A DNA stretch of 23,686 nucleotides. Origin: an uncultured Selenomonadales bacterium. GTDB lineage: Bacteria; Bacillota; Negativicutes; Selenomonadales; Selenomonadaceae. Every line of letters begins with the position of its first letter. The stretch's first letter is position 1. This document shows, piece by piece, positions 1-7,900 of this stretch. The stretch is taken from positions 1-23,686 of the forward strand of contig CAMVIO010000005.1 of assembly GCA_947167555.1 (NCBI GenBank), in the 5' to 3' direction. The notes under the pieces were generated by a model. That model worked only from the letters and a program-made list of their open reading frames with translations. It did no database searches and was not told the origin of the DNA. The position numbers and the translations under genes are program-made.

Positions 1-1858
1 AGGTTTGATAATGCTGTTGGGCCAGGACTGTTGTCGGGACCAAGATTGCGACCTGCTTTCCGCCCATGACTGCCTTGAAAGCAGCGCGGACAGCGACCTC
101 GGTTTTTCCGAATCCAACGTCGCCGCAAAGCAATCTATCCATTGGAACCGGCTTTTCCATATCTGCTTTGATTTCATTGACGGCGGCAAGTTGGTCCGGC
201 GTTTCCTCATAAGGGAATGCGTCTTCGAATTCTCGTTGCCACGGCGTATCTTCGGCAAAAGCGAAGCCCGGCGTGCTTCGTCGTTTGGCGTAAAGTTTTA
301 TCAGGTCTTTTGCAATATCTTCAACCGAAGCTCTCGCTTTTGCCTTCGCCCGATTCCATTCCGCGCCGCCCATACGGGAAAGGCGCGGCGTCTCTCCTTC
401 CGCGCCTATATATTTTTGCAACAGCTGTACTTGATCCGTTGGAACGAAAAGTTTATCGTCCCCACTATATTTTATTTGGAGATAATCTCGTTTTACGCCA
501 CCTGATTCTATTGTTTCAACGCCAAGATATTTGCCGATTCCGTTAACGATGTGAACGACGTAATCTCCAACATGGATCTCCCGGAAATGTGATATTTTTG
601 CACTGTTTTCTGTTTTTACCGACTGCAGTTTTTTCTTCTGGCGCCCAAAAACATCACGTTCCGAAAGCACAACGAGTTTCGCTCCCGGCAATTCAAAACC
701 GCCTGTCAGCGTTCCTTCAGCTACTGTAACTGCCCGTTCGGAAAGTGCGTCAGGATTTGGCAGCACTACCGAAGGGATGCGACGGTTCGCAAATAGTTCT
801 CGCACGGAAGCCGCTTTTGTCCCATCACCTACAAGGAGCAGTATGCGCTGTTTGTCCTGAAGCCAGTCGCTGATATCCGAAGCCAACAAATCAATTTGTC
901 TCTGATAGGATGCGACTGCTTTTGTCATGACGCTGATGATTTCCGTCGGCTCTGCATCGTGAACTTTTTGTAATATCAAGGCTGAGTACATCACATTGCA
1001 TGGCAAGGCCGCCGAAAAAAGCTCTTCCCAATTGAAACTGTTTTTTTTCGTTTCGGGGTCTTCCTTCGCCGCGCGTATCATCGTCTCACGAAATCGTGTC
1101 GGCTCATCGAAAAGTACGGTTCCTTCACCATCAAGGTAGGAAAAAAACGCTTCCGACTTATCCGATGTCCCCGCCCATGCCAAAGGCAATATGCTGACCT
1201 CGTTTATGTTCTTGATTGAGCGCTTTGTCGAAATTTCAAAAACTCGCAGGGAATCGATTTCATCTCCGAAGAATTCAATGCGGACAGGTAAGGTCGCATT
1301 GACAGGGAACACGTCAACGATTCCTCCCCGCACGCTGAATTCCCCGACTTTTTCGACTTCCGAAGCATGTTCGTACCCTAACGTAGATAAGCGACGTATC
1401 AATTCGTCGCGCTCAATCTCATTTCCCAACGCAACGCGAAGGCTTAAACGCTCAAAGGCTTGTCGCGACATTCCTTTCTGTGCAGCCGATGACGGAAGCG
1501 CTAACACGATAATCGGCTCTTTCCTTAGCAATCGTCCGAGCACATCCATCCGTCGTACTGTTAATTCCATGCTTTTTGCCGTCGCCTGAAACGTTACGAC
1601 ATCGACAGCCGGAAGCTCTGCAATGATACGTCCCGGCAACAGAAACGACAAGTCTTCCCGCCAAGCCTCCAGCGAATCCTTGTCATGAACGAGAATTACG
1701 AACGGACGCGGCTTTTTTGCATATGCCGCTGCAAAAATGACATGTTTTTGTGCTCCCGATGTTCCGTAAACAAGGCTTTGCCCGTGTGACCGTCCAAAGC
1801 ATTCCAATACCCCGCAGACTGCCTCGTCCTCTTGGATTGCCTCTAATAATGCTTTCAT
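1..1858 (-). CDS. mfd: Transcription-repair coupling factor Mfd, N-terminal 619 codons (runs off left edge)
   Basis: Mfd is a DNA translocase that removes RNA polymerase stalled at lesions and recruits UvrA. The reading frame is open from the ATG at 1858 down to base 2, so the gene is cut by the window edge, not broken. Visible in order: a UvrB-like N-terminal module with GEFSVRGGIVDVFP and IEFFGDEIDSLRVFE; an RNA-polymerase-interacting region beginning near HVGDYVVHIVNGIGKYLGV with DYLQIKYSGDDKLFVPTDQ; then the start of the translocase with Walker A GDVGFGKTE (about residues 579-587) and motif Ia PTTVLAQQHYQT at the edge. About 500 C-terminal residues should lie outside. The start is chosen because GGGAG sits 7 bases upstream and the ATG overlaps the stop of a short leader ORF (ATGA). 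In the RID the usual HG before IG reads NG, a minor change. Confidence 0.96.
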   Translation of the reverse strand, partial: MKALLEAIQEDEAVCGVLECFGRSHGQSLVYGTSGAQKHVIFAAAYAKKPRPFVILVHDKDSLEAWREDLSFLLPGRIIAELPAVDVVTFQATAKSMELTVRRMDVLGRLLRKEPIIVLALPSSAAQKGMSRQAFERLSLRVALGNEIERDELIRRLSTLGYEHASEVEKVGEFSVRGGIVDVFPVNATLPVRIEFFGDEIDSLRVFEISTKRSIKNINEVSILPLAWAGTSDKSEAFFSYLDGEGTVLFDEPTRFRETMIRAAKEDPETKKNSFNWEELFSAALPCNVMYSALILQKVHDAEPTEIISVMTKAVASYQRQIDLLASDISDWLQDKQRILLLVGDGTKAASVRELFANRRIPSVVLPNPDALSERAVTVAEGTLTGGFELPGAKLVVLSERDVFGRQKKKLQSVKTENSAKISHFREIHVGDYVVHIVNGIGKYLGVETIESGGVKRDYLQIKYSGDDKLFVPTDQVQLLQKYIGAEGETPRLSRMGGAEWNRAKAKARASVEDIAKDLIKLYAKRRSTPGFAFAEDTPWQREFEDAFPYEETPDQLAAVNEIKADMEKPVPMDRLLCGDVGFGKTEVAVRAAFKAVMGGKQVAILVPTTVLAQQHYQT

Positions 1859-1923
1859 TCTTTTGCTCCCGTCATATTGCGCCAAAAGAGGACCGTCGGC
1901 GCGCCGACAGCCCTTTTGTTCAT
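1855..1923 (-). CDS. 22-codon leader ORF translationally coupled to mfd
   Basis: A short ORF starts with ATG at 1923 behind a GGAG box 9 bases upstream and ends with TGA at 1857-1855, overlapping the mfd ATG in an ATGA junction. Its peptide begins MNKRAVGAPT and ends TGAKE. It lies downstream of a TATAAT box at 1960-1955, so it should be on the mfd transcript. A 14-bp perfect palindrome lies entirely inside it. No family is recognised. It could be a real leader peptide that sets mfd translation, or a chance ORF. The RBS, promoter position and exact stop/start overlap favour the former, but only comparison across relatives can decide. Confidence 0.45.
   Translation of the reverse strand: MNKRAVGAPTVLFWRNMTGAKE
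1883..1918 (-). promoter_or_regulatory. Palindromic hairpin in the mfd leader
   Basis: GTCGGCGCGCCGAC (1895-1908) is a perfect 14-bp palindrome. Outer arms CAAAAG (1883-1888) and CTTTTG (1913-1918), plus a GG/CC pair, can extend the stem in RNA. It lies between the probable mfd transcription start and the mfd RBS, inside the leader ORF. It could be an attenuator-like hairpin, an operator, or a weak terminator; it lacks a clean U-run. Confidence 0.5.
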
Positions 1924-1954
1924 TAAAAATGACTCCAATATCGTTTTCAGGATT

Positions 1955-1983
1955 ATTATAGCAAACTTTGCATGCGTTGCATA
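1955..1983 (-). promoter_or_regulatory. Probable mfd promoter
   Basis: Reading leftwards, a perfect -10 TATAAT (1960-1955) follows a weak -35 TATGCA (1983-1978) at 17 bp spacing. Expected start of transcription is near 1948, about 25 bases before the leader ORF. Two direct copies of TTGCAT (1968-1973, 1977-1982) lie in the spacer and -35 zone. Confidence 0.5.
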
Positions 1984-2009
1984 GAAATTGAAAAACGTGT
2001 GGAAAATGG

Positions 2010-2038
2010 TTGTCAAACGACGCGGAAAGTATTATGAT
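2010..2038 (+). promoter_or_regulatory. guaB promoter
   Basis: TTGTCA (2010-2015), 17-bp spacer, TATGAT (2033-2038): one mismatch to consensus in each box. Start of transcription is expected near 2045, leaving a leader of about 37 nt before the GTG start. There is no room for a riboswitch. This promoter also rules out the in-frame TTG at 2010 as a start codon. Confidence 0.75.
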
Positions 2039-2081
2039 ATTGAAAATATTCACGATTATGCGAGAGAAAGAAGGAGTTAGC

Positions 2082-3584
2082 GTGGCATATTATTATGACG
2101 AACCGTCCCATACATTCGGCGAGTATCTTCTCGTACCCGGATATTCCTCTGAACACTGTGTCCCTGCGAATGTTTCGCTTCGGACACCGCTGGTAAAATA
2201 CAAGAAAGGAGAAGAACCGGCGCTCAGTCTCAATATACCGATGGTTTCCGCCATCATGCAGGCAGTTTCCAACGACCGAATGGCCATTGCCCTGGCACAG
2301 GAGGGTGGCATCTCCTTCATTTACGGCTCACAAACGCCGGAACAAGAAGCACAGATGGTGCGCCGCGTCAAAAGTTATAAATCCGGCTTCGTTTCCAGCG
2401 ACTCCAACATCAAGCCCACGACGACACTTGGAGAAGTTTTGAAACTCAAAGCCCAGACAGGCCATTCAACCATGGCGGTTACCGAGGATGGCGAACCGAC
2501 AGGCAAGTTGCTTGGTATTGTCACCAGCCGCGATTATCGTATTACGCGTATGACTTTGGACACCCCCGTGTCTGAATTCATGACTCCTTTTGACCGTCTC
2601 GTTTACGCGGATGCTGATCTGACGCTTTCCGAAGCGAACGACATAATTTGGGAATCGAAGCTCAATATGTTGCCGCTCGTTGACAAGAACCAACGTCTCC
2701 GCTATATGGTTTTCCGGAAGGACTATACGGACAACAAGGAACATGAGCTGGAACTGACGGACGCCGGTAAACGCTATCGCGTCGGTGCGGGCATCAATAC
2801 TCGTGATTACGCTGAGAGAGTGCCACTGCTTCTTGACGCTGGCGTAGACGCACTCTGCATCGATTCGTCGGAAGGATATTCTGAATGGCAGCGTATTACG
2901 CTCGATTACATTCATAAAAAATTCGGTCCGGAAGTCAAGGTCGGTGCAGGTAATGTTGTTGACGCCGAAGGCTTCCGCTTCCTTGCCGAATCCGGCGCGG
3001 ACTTTGTAAAGGTCGGCATTGGCGGCGGGTCCATTTGCATCACTCGCGAAACGAAAGGCATCGGTCGCGGGCAGGCCACCGCGTTGATTGACGTCTGCAA
3101 AGCGAGGGACGAATATTTCAAGGAAACCGGTGTTTATGTTCCTGTTTGCTCCGACGGCGGGATTGTGCACGATTACCATATCACGTTGGCGTTGGCAATG
3201 GGCGCGGATTTCCTTATGCTTGGACGTTATTTCTCCCGCTTCGATGAAAGCCCGACGGACAAGGTCAAAATCAACGGCACTTTCTACAAGGAATATTGGG
3301 GCGAAGGATCAAACCGCGCGCGTAACTGGCAGCGCTACGACCTTGGCGGAGATCGCAAGCTCTCCTTCGAGGAAGGCGTGGATTCCTATGTTCCTTATGC
3401 CGGCCCGTTGCATGACAATGTGGGCATCACTCTTTCCAAGGTTCGGTCCACAATGTGCAACTGTGGCGCGCTTTCCATCAAGGAATTGCAAGAAAAGGCA
3501 AAGCTCACACTCGTCTCCTCGGTCAGTATTGTCGAAGGCGGCTCCCACGACGTTATACTGCGCGACAAATTCTCGACTCGGTAA
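2082..3584 (+). CDS. guaB: IMP dehydrogenase (Tritrichomonas-like subtype)
   Basis: Oxidises IMP to XMP with NAD+, the first committed step of GMP synthesis, in the cytosol. The 500-aa protein has the (β/α)8 catalytic barrel with an inserted CBS pair (about residues 95-215), NAD-contact motif CIDSS (Asp261), substrate loop GGGSICITRETKGIGRGQ with catalytic Cys319, and a flap with NWQRYD (Arg418-Tyr419) and EGVDSYVPYAG. This numbering coincides with that of the Tritrichomonas foetus enzyme, which from memory it resembles along its whole length, including the Tyr-rich N-terminus and STMCNCGA near the C-terminus. The start is GTG: AGGAG (2072-2076) is 5 bases upstream and the length then matches the family. 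The gene is monocistronic, with its own promoter and terminator. Confidence 0.96.
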   Translation: MAYYYDEPSHTFGEYLLVPGYSSEHCVPANVSLRTPLVKYKKGEEPALSLNIPMVSAIMQAVSNDRMAIALAQEGGISFIYGSQTPEQEAQMVRRVKSYKSGFVSSDSNIKPTTTLGEVLKLKAQTGHSTMAVTEDGEPTGKLLGIVTSRDYRITRMTLDTPVSEFMTPFDRLVYADADLTLSEANDIIWESKLNMLPLVDKNQRLRYMVFRKDYTDNKEHELELTDAGKRYRVGAGINTRDYAERVPLLLDAGVDALCIDSSEGYSEWQRITLDYIHKKFGPEVKVGAGNVVDAEGFRFLAESGADFVKVGIGGGSICITRETKGIGRGQATALIDVCKARDEYFKETGVYVPVCSDGGIVHDYHITLALAMGADFLMLGRYFSRFDESPTDKVKINGTFYKEYWGEGSNRARNWQRYDLGGDRKLSFEEGVDSYVPYAGPLHDNVGITLSKVRSTMCNCGALSIKELQEKAKLTLVSSVSIVEGGSHDVILRDKFSTR

Positions 3585-3596
3585 AATATTGATACG

Positions 3597-3645
3597 AAAA
3601 ATCCTCTGTGACTTTCAGACTTTGAAAATGCGCAGAGGATTTTTT
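3597..3645. terminator. Bidirectional intrinsic terminator between guaB and the acyltransferase gene
   Basis: Arms AAAAATCCTCTG (3597-3608) and CAGAGGATTTTTT (3633-3645) form an A/T-flanked 11-12 bp stem with a 24-nt loop. It has T-runs on both strands and lies between two convergent genes. Confidence 0.85.
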
Positions 3646-3653
3646 ACGTTTTT

Positions 3654-4769
3654 CTATTTTCCTACGCCGATAGTCAATTGGTTTATGATTGGGAACCGTT
3701 CTCCCAATCTGCGTACGCAAACTGCAGCGGCTAACGTCAGCAACACGACGGCGACATAGAAAATAATAGCCATCGGCGCGGTCATGATCTTTCCCGTTTT
3801 CGCGAACGCAAGACCTAGATAGGTTATCGCCAGCGGATGCGCTAGATAGACGAAGTAGGAATGATGACCGAGAAATGACAGCATTTTTCTAAGCACGACA
3901 GAAGGGACGTCCGGCGTAAAAATCGCAAAGAGGAATATCGACGCAGCCAAAGTGTAAATTACTCCCAGCGGGCAAAGCTGGTGTGCTGTGTTAATGGCGC
4001 CAATTGCATCGACCCTCCGCACGAGAATCAAAAAATAGTAATATCCGAGCATCGAAGTAAGAGACGCAAAGAAAAATGTCGAAATTTCCGCACGACGACG
4101 CTTAATGAAGTCTAATAATTCTCCATAATGCACAGCCAGCCAACCGCCCAAAACAAAGATGAAAACATAATGCATGACCCAGTAATTGAGACGATTCACG
4201 ACAAGCGTCTGCAAATACGGATTTGAAATCCCATATGGATTCACAATGAAACTCGACCAATAGTCGAACGCAATTTGTGCCGCGAGCAGTGCTATAAGTC
4301 GCTTAGGCGTCATGTGACGCACAATCCTTATCCAAAGTGGCATAAGCAGATAAAACCAAAGCAGGATGACCATGAAGTAGAGTTGATAACTGCCAAAGCC
4401 GAAGAACAGGTATTTCGCAATCACTTGCATATGTAAAAGCATAGTGTCACGAAACAGCACTGTGTAGTGCAGAATATAAAAAAACGACCAGACGACATAA
4501 GGCACGAGCACCGTCCGCGCACGGCGGCGCAAAAACGCTGTATAGTCCAGCGGCGCTTTGACGTCAAGATGATAAAAAAGCCCAAATGCCGAAATGAAGA
4601 AAAAAATCGGCACGGCAAAACGCGTAACGATTTCAAACAGCGCAACCAGCGCGGTATTCGGCGACGGATTCTCGAGATACTGCGAACCGACATGGATACC
4701 AACGACGCCGAGCATTGAAACGCCGCGAATATATTCGATGGCAGGGATACGTTTTTTTTTCATGTCCAT
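3654..4769 (-). CDS. Membrane acyltransferase, acyltransferase_3 (OafA-like) family
   Basis: A 371-aa polytopic inner-membrane protein with about ten hydrophobic segments. Near the N-terminus it shows the family signature: IEYIRGVSMLGVVGIHVG with R15 and the conserved His of the GIH segment, followed by FAVPIFFFISAFGLFYH and RRRARTVLVPYVVWSFFYI. Such proteins transfer acyl groups (acetyl, succinyl and others) to surface sugars or peptidoglycan; the substrate here cannot be read from sequence. The start lies 4 bases after the SIMPL-protein stop (TAAGAGCATGGACATG) with no strong RBS, so translation is probably coupled; the ATG two codons later is equally possible. A run of nine A at codons 4-6 encodes Lys-Lys-Lys. 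Confidence 0.85.
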   Translation of the reverse strand: MDMKKKRIPAIEYIRGVSMLGVVGIHVGSQYLENPSPNTALVALFEIVTRFAVPIFFFISAFGLFYHLDVKAPLDYTAFLRRRARTVLVPYVVWSFFYILHYTVLFRDTMLLHMQVIAKYLFFGFGSYQLYFMVILLWFYLLMPLWIRIVRHMTPKRLIALLAAQIAFDYWSSFIVNPYGISNPYLQTLVVNRLNYWVMHYVFIFVLGGWLAVHYGELLDFIKRRRAEISTFFFASLTSMLGYYYFLILVRRVDAIGAINTAHQLCPLGVIYTLAASIFLFAIFTPDVPSVVLRKMLSFLGHHSYFVYLAHPLAITYLGLAFAKTGKIMTAPMAIIFYVAVVLLTLAAAVCVRRLGERFPIINQLTIGVGK

Positions 4770-4773
4770 GCTC

Positions 4774-5487
4774 TTACTGTGCGAGGATGAAGTCGATATG
4801 AACGTCCGCCGTCATCGACAACGTACCGCCGTCGATAGGCGTTGATTCCGCTAGAGCGTCCATGCTTTTCGTCATAACCATCATATTGCTCTGGCGCGGC
4901 TGGAACATACCCGTATTCTCCGTAACATGCTGCACGCCTATGATGCGAGAACCTAGCGCATGAGCAATGGCGTTTGCCTTTTCCCGTGCGTCCTTTACCG
5001 CGCTTTCCAGCGCTTTCTGGCGCAGCGCGTTCGTATCGCGAATTGAGAAATCTAATGAATGAATGGTATTTGCCCCGCTCGTCAGCACTGTGTCAACCAC
5101 GTCGCCGACCATTGTCACATCCCGCACGCGTACGCGGATAGTATTCGACGTAGTGTAGCCGACGATGACACGCTCATTTCCCTCACGATTGTATTCTGGA
5201 CGGAAGTTGTATTCTTCGGTCTTAATGTCCTTATCCTCAATACCGAGCGTGCGCAGTGCTTCGCGAATGGCTGTCGCCTTTACAGCGTTTTCCTGCTGTG
5301 CATCTCCTGCCGTCAAGCCTTGGGTTACGACGCCTATCGTTATCGTTGCTTGGTCGGGCGTGCTCTGCACCATTCCGCTGCCGCTGACAGAAAGAATCGA
5401 CGGTTCTTTTTCCGCCGCGACTACTGCCATCGGTGAGAATAGCGCAAAACAGCACATCAGTGCCGCAGCAAAAAATCTTGTTCGCAT
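4774..5487 (-). CDS. Exported SIMPL-domain (DUF541, YggE/BP26-like) protein
   Basis: A 237-aa protein with a signal peptide (MRTRFFAAALMCCFALF..., predicted cleavage after AVVAA, about residue 25) and then one SIMPL domain: ILSVSGSGMVQSTPDQATITIGVVTQG at its start and a long helix ALRQKALESAVKDAREKANAIAHALG typical of the family. E. coli YggE and Brucella BP26 are the known relatives. BP26 forms a ring-like oligomer and YggE is linked to oxidative stress, but the molecular role is unsettled. AGGAGA lies 8 bases before the ATG. It is first in an operon with the acyltransferase, suggesting a shared cell-surface role (inference). Confidence 0.9.
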   Translation of the reverse strand: MRTRFFAAALMCCFALFSPMAVVAAEKEPSILSVSGSGMVQSTPDQATITIGVVTQGLTAGDAQQENAVKATAIREALRTLGIEDKDIKTEEYNFRPEYNREGNERVIVGYTTSNTIRVRVRDVTMVGDVVDTVLTSGANTIHSLDFSIRDTNALRQKALESAVKDAREKANAIAHALGSRIIGVQHVTENTGMFQPRQSNMMVMTKSMDALAESTPIDGGTLSMTADVHIDFILAQ

Positions 5488-5519
5488 ATCAATCGTCTCC
5501 TTTTTTACATGACGCGATT

Positions 5520-5549
5520 ATTATAACGCCATTGATCAGATTTTGCCAA
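5520..5549 (-). promoter_or_regulatory. Promoter of the SIMPL–acyltransferase operon
   Basis: Reading leftwards: TTGGCA (5549-5544), 18-bp spacer, TATAAT (5525-5520). The operon ATG is 33 bases beyond the -10. A weaker rightward promoter, TTGGAA (5579-5584), 16 bp, TATAGC (5601-5606), may drive the divergent redox pair. Confidence 0.7.
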
Positions 5550-5640
5550 CAACAAAATCTTCCAAAACATAGAAGGAATTGGAACGGGAAAAAAGAATAA
5601 TATAGCCATAGGATTCTATCTATAAAAAGGAGGCAAAAAC

Positions 5641-6153
5641 ATGGCGGAGAAAAAAGTTTACACCGAAGCGGAAATTGAAGAGATTTCAGAAAAAGCTTCG
5701 CAAGCGGCGATGGAACATTTCAAGCATGGGTTGAATTGCGGCGAGTGCGTGTTCCAGGGCTATCTGGAACAAAAAACAACTGATTATCCACCGGAGGTTA
5801 TCGCGTTGGTCTCAGGTATGGGCGGAGGCATGGGCTTTACGAAACATACCTGCGGTGCGGTGAACGCCGGTATGTGCGTAATCGGCAGCCGCCATGGGCG
5901 GAAAAATCCATTCGCGAAGGAAGATTTCGAAGCGCGCGTAGATGAACTGCACCACGAAAAGACCGGTGTTTATCCTCGCCACGGCAACTATATCAAAGCT
6001 TGCATTGCCGAATGGGGAACGATTGAATGCCGCGACCTATGTTTCCCCTTTGATGAGTCTACGCCGGAGGGAAAAAAGGATCGCGCCAGAAATTGCAAGA
6101 AACTGATCGGTTGGTGCGCAAAGGAAGCGACAAAAGCTGCTTTGAAGGAGTAA
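5641..6153 (+). CDS. C_GCAxxG_C_C family cysteine-rich redox-type protein
   Basis: A 170-aa cytosolic protein with nine cysteines (33, 36, 71, 79, 121, 130, 134, 152, 159) in the C-GCAxxG-C-C pattern: NCGECV, TCGAVNAG, IECRDLC and NCKKLIGWCA. The conserved GMGGGMGFTKHTCGAV segment is the core of the family. Its biochemical function is not established; the cysteine pattern suggests metal/cluster binding or dithiol chemistry. A strong AGGAGG lies 7 bases before the ATG. Only 4 bp separate it from the CoA-disulfide reductase gene, whose RBS overlaps this gene's last codons, so the two are probably co-expressed and work on the same thiol/persulfide chemistry (inference). Confidence 0.85.
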   Translation: MAEKKVYTEAEIEEISEKASQAAMEHFKHGLNCGECVFQGYLEQKTTDYPPEVIALVSGMGGGMGFTKHTCGAVNAGMCVIGSRHGRKNPFAKEDFEARVDELHHEKTGVYPRHGNYIKACIAEWGTIECRDLCFPFDESTPEGKKDRARNCKKLIGWCAKEATKAALKE

Positions 6154-6157
6154 TTAT

Positions 6158-7849
6158 ATGGGAAAACGAGTTTTGATTGTCGGCGGTGTGACAGGTGGTG
6201 CGTCTGCCGCTGCACGTCTTCGCCGTCTCGATGAAAGCGCCGAAATCATCATTTTTGAGCGAGGACCGCATGTCTCATATTCGAATTGTGCGCTACCCTA
6301 TTATTTGAGCCGAACGGTACCGGACAGTGGAAACCTCTTGATGGTCACGCCGGAGCGTTTCAAAAAGCAGTACAATATTGAAGTGCGCACGAAAAATGAA
6401 GTACTGTCTATCAACCGCATGGCAAAAACTATTCGTGTAAAGCACGACGGCACAGAGAACGAAGAAGCTTACGATGTGCTGATTCTCTCACCGGGAGCAG
6501 AGCCGATCCGTCCACAAAGCATTGAAGGCGTCCACAGGGAAAATGTGTTTACCGTCAGAAGTGTCGCCGACGTCGAGATGCTTGACACATGGTTCTCTGC
6601 TCACGATGTCAAAGACGTTGCGGTGGTTGGGGGTGGCTTCATTGGTTGTGAAGTCGTAGAAAATCTTCGTGAAAGTGGCAGAAAAGTTGCTTTGATTGAG
6701 GCTATGCCGCAAATCATGTCACCTTTCGACTTTGATATGGTGCAGATCCTGCACAAGGAAATGATGGACCAAGGCGTGACTCTGATTCTGAAGAACGGCG
6801 TAAAGCGCATCGATGAGCACGAGGTCGAACTGGCTAGTGGAAAAAAAGTCAAAGCTGACGCAGTCGTACTCGCCATCGGAGTCCGTCCGGAAACGGATCT
6901 CGCGAAAGCTGCAGGGCTTGAAATCGGCGAAACGGGCGGTATTCGAGTCAACCACAATTATCAAACGAGCGACTCGGCAATTTATGCAGTGGGAGACGCT
7001 ATTGAAGTATTACAACGGTTGACGCGAAAATGGACACGGTTAGCATTGGCTTGGCCTGCACAAATGCAGGGACGTGCCGCTGCTGATCATATCTGTGGTC
7101 GTTCCCATCGGACTAAGGGCGTTATCGGCTCTTCAGTTCTCCGTGTTTTCGACCTGTACGCCGCTTGTACCGGGCTTACTGAACGTGCAGCAAAAGACGC
7201 GGGAATTCCTTGTGAATCAGTCTATGTGATTCCCGCAGACAAGGTAGGCGTCATGCCGAATAGTGCGCCCATTCACCTGAAGCTAATCTTCGAAACACCT
7301 ACGGGACGGATACTTGGAGCACAGGCTATTGGAAAAGACGCGGTGGACCGGCGTATCGACGTTATTGCCACGCTGATTTCGATGGACGGCACGCTGGAGG
7401 ATCTCAAAGAAACGGAGCTTTGCTACGCGCCTGTCGTCGGTACGGCGAAAGACGCTGTCCACATGGCGGCTCTTGTCGGTCTGAATCTTCTTGATGGACG
7501 TTTCCGCCAAGTCCCCGTCTCGGCGGTACGCAACCTCGTTGAAAGCGGCGCTTATATCGTGGACGTGCGCGAAAAGGGCGAGTATGCCGCGAGCCATCTG
7601 AAGAACGCAGTCAATATCCCTTTGAGTGAACTTCGAATGCGCCTCAACGAAATACCGAAAGATTGTCCCGTATATTTACATTGCCGCTCCAGCCAGCGAA
7701 GTTATAACGCAATTATGGCGCTGTACCAGCACGGGTTTGACAATGTAATCAATATTGCGGGTTCATACCTCGGTATTTGCCTATATGAATATGCGCAAGA
7801 TGTTTTGGAAAATAGGGAAAAAATAGTCACGGCTTACAATTTCAATTGA
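6158..7849 (+). CDS. CoA-disulfide reductase with C-terminal rhodanese domain (CoADR-RHD type)
   Basis: A 563-aa flavoprotein of the single-cysteine pyridine-nucleotide-disulfide reductase class. An N-terminal FAD fold begins VLIVGGVTGGASAAARLRR. The redox cysteine is Cys44 in SYSNCALPYY, the hallmark of CoA-disulfide and persulfide reductases. The NAD(P)H fold has VAVVGGGFIGCE and the second FAD motif is AIYAVGDAIEV. A dimerisation domain ends near CYAPVVGTAKDAVHMAALVGLN, and a rhodanese domain (about residues 460-555) has catalytic Cys509 in LHCRSSQRS. Known relatives (Bacillus anthracis CoADR-RHD, Shewanella loihica Npsr) reduce CoA disulfide, CoA persulfide or polysulfide with NAD(P)H. 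AAGGAG overlaps the end of the upstream gene. It has its own terminator. Confidence 0.92.
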   Translation: MGKRVLIVGGVTGGASAAARLRRLDESAEIIIFERGPHVSYSNCALPYYLSRTVPDSGNLLMVTPERFKKQYNIEVRTKNEVLSINRMAKTIRVKHDGTENEEAYDVLILSPGAEPIRPQSIEGVHRENVFTVRSVADVEMLDTWFSAHDVKDVAVVGGGFIGCEVVENLRESGRKVALIEAMPQIMSPFDFDMVQILHKEMMDQGVTLILKNGVKRIDEHEVELASGKKVKADAVVLAIGVRPETDLAKAAGLEIGETGGIRVNHNYQTSDSAIYAVGDAIEVLQRLTRKWTRLALAWPAQMQGRAAADHICGRSHRTKGVIGSSVLRVFDLYAACTGLTERAAKDAGIPCESVYVIPADKVGVMPNSAPIHLKLIFETPTGRILGAQAIGKDAVDRRIDVIATLISMDGTLEDLKETELCYAPVVGTAKDAVHMAALVGLNLLDGRFRQVPVSAVRNLVESGAYIVDVREKGEYAASHLKNAVNIPLSELRMRLNEIPKDCPVYLHCRSSQRSYNAIMALYQHGFDNVINIAGSYLGICLYEYAQDVLENREKIVTAYNFN

Positions 7850-7859
7850 GTTCGAACAC

Positions 7860-7897
7860 AAAAAAGGAGACGCAAAAACGCGCCTCCTTCTTTTTTA
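7860..7897. terminator. Bidirectional terminator between the CoA-disulfide reductase gene and rnpB
   Basis: AAGGAG-A-CGC (7864-7873), loop AAAAAC, GCG-C-CTCCTT (7880-7889), followed by a T-run. A-rich sequence on the left gives a U-run on the opposite strand as well. It ends the rightward redox operon and the leftward rnpB transcript. Confidence 0.8.
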
Positions 7898-7900
7898 CGT

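Noticed and set aside
1968..1982. Direct repeat of TTGCAT as a regulatory site
   Set aside because: Only six bases per copy; too short to separate from chance without comparison to relatives.
2039..2081. Purine or guanine riboswitch upstream of guaB
   Set aside because: The leader between the predicted transcription start and the GTG is under 40 nt, too short for an aptamer, and no purine-aptamer core was seen.
2466..3179. 237-codon frame on the - strand opposite guaB
   Set aside because: Shadow of the IMP dehydrogenase gene; no family similarity recognised.
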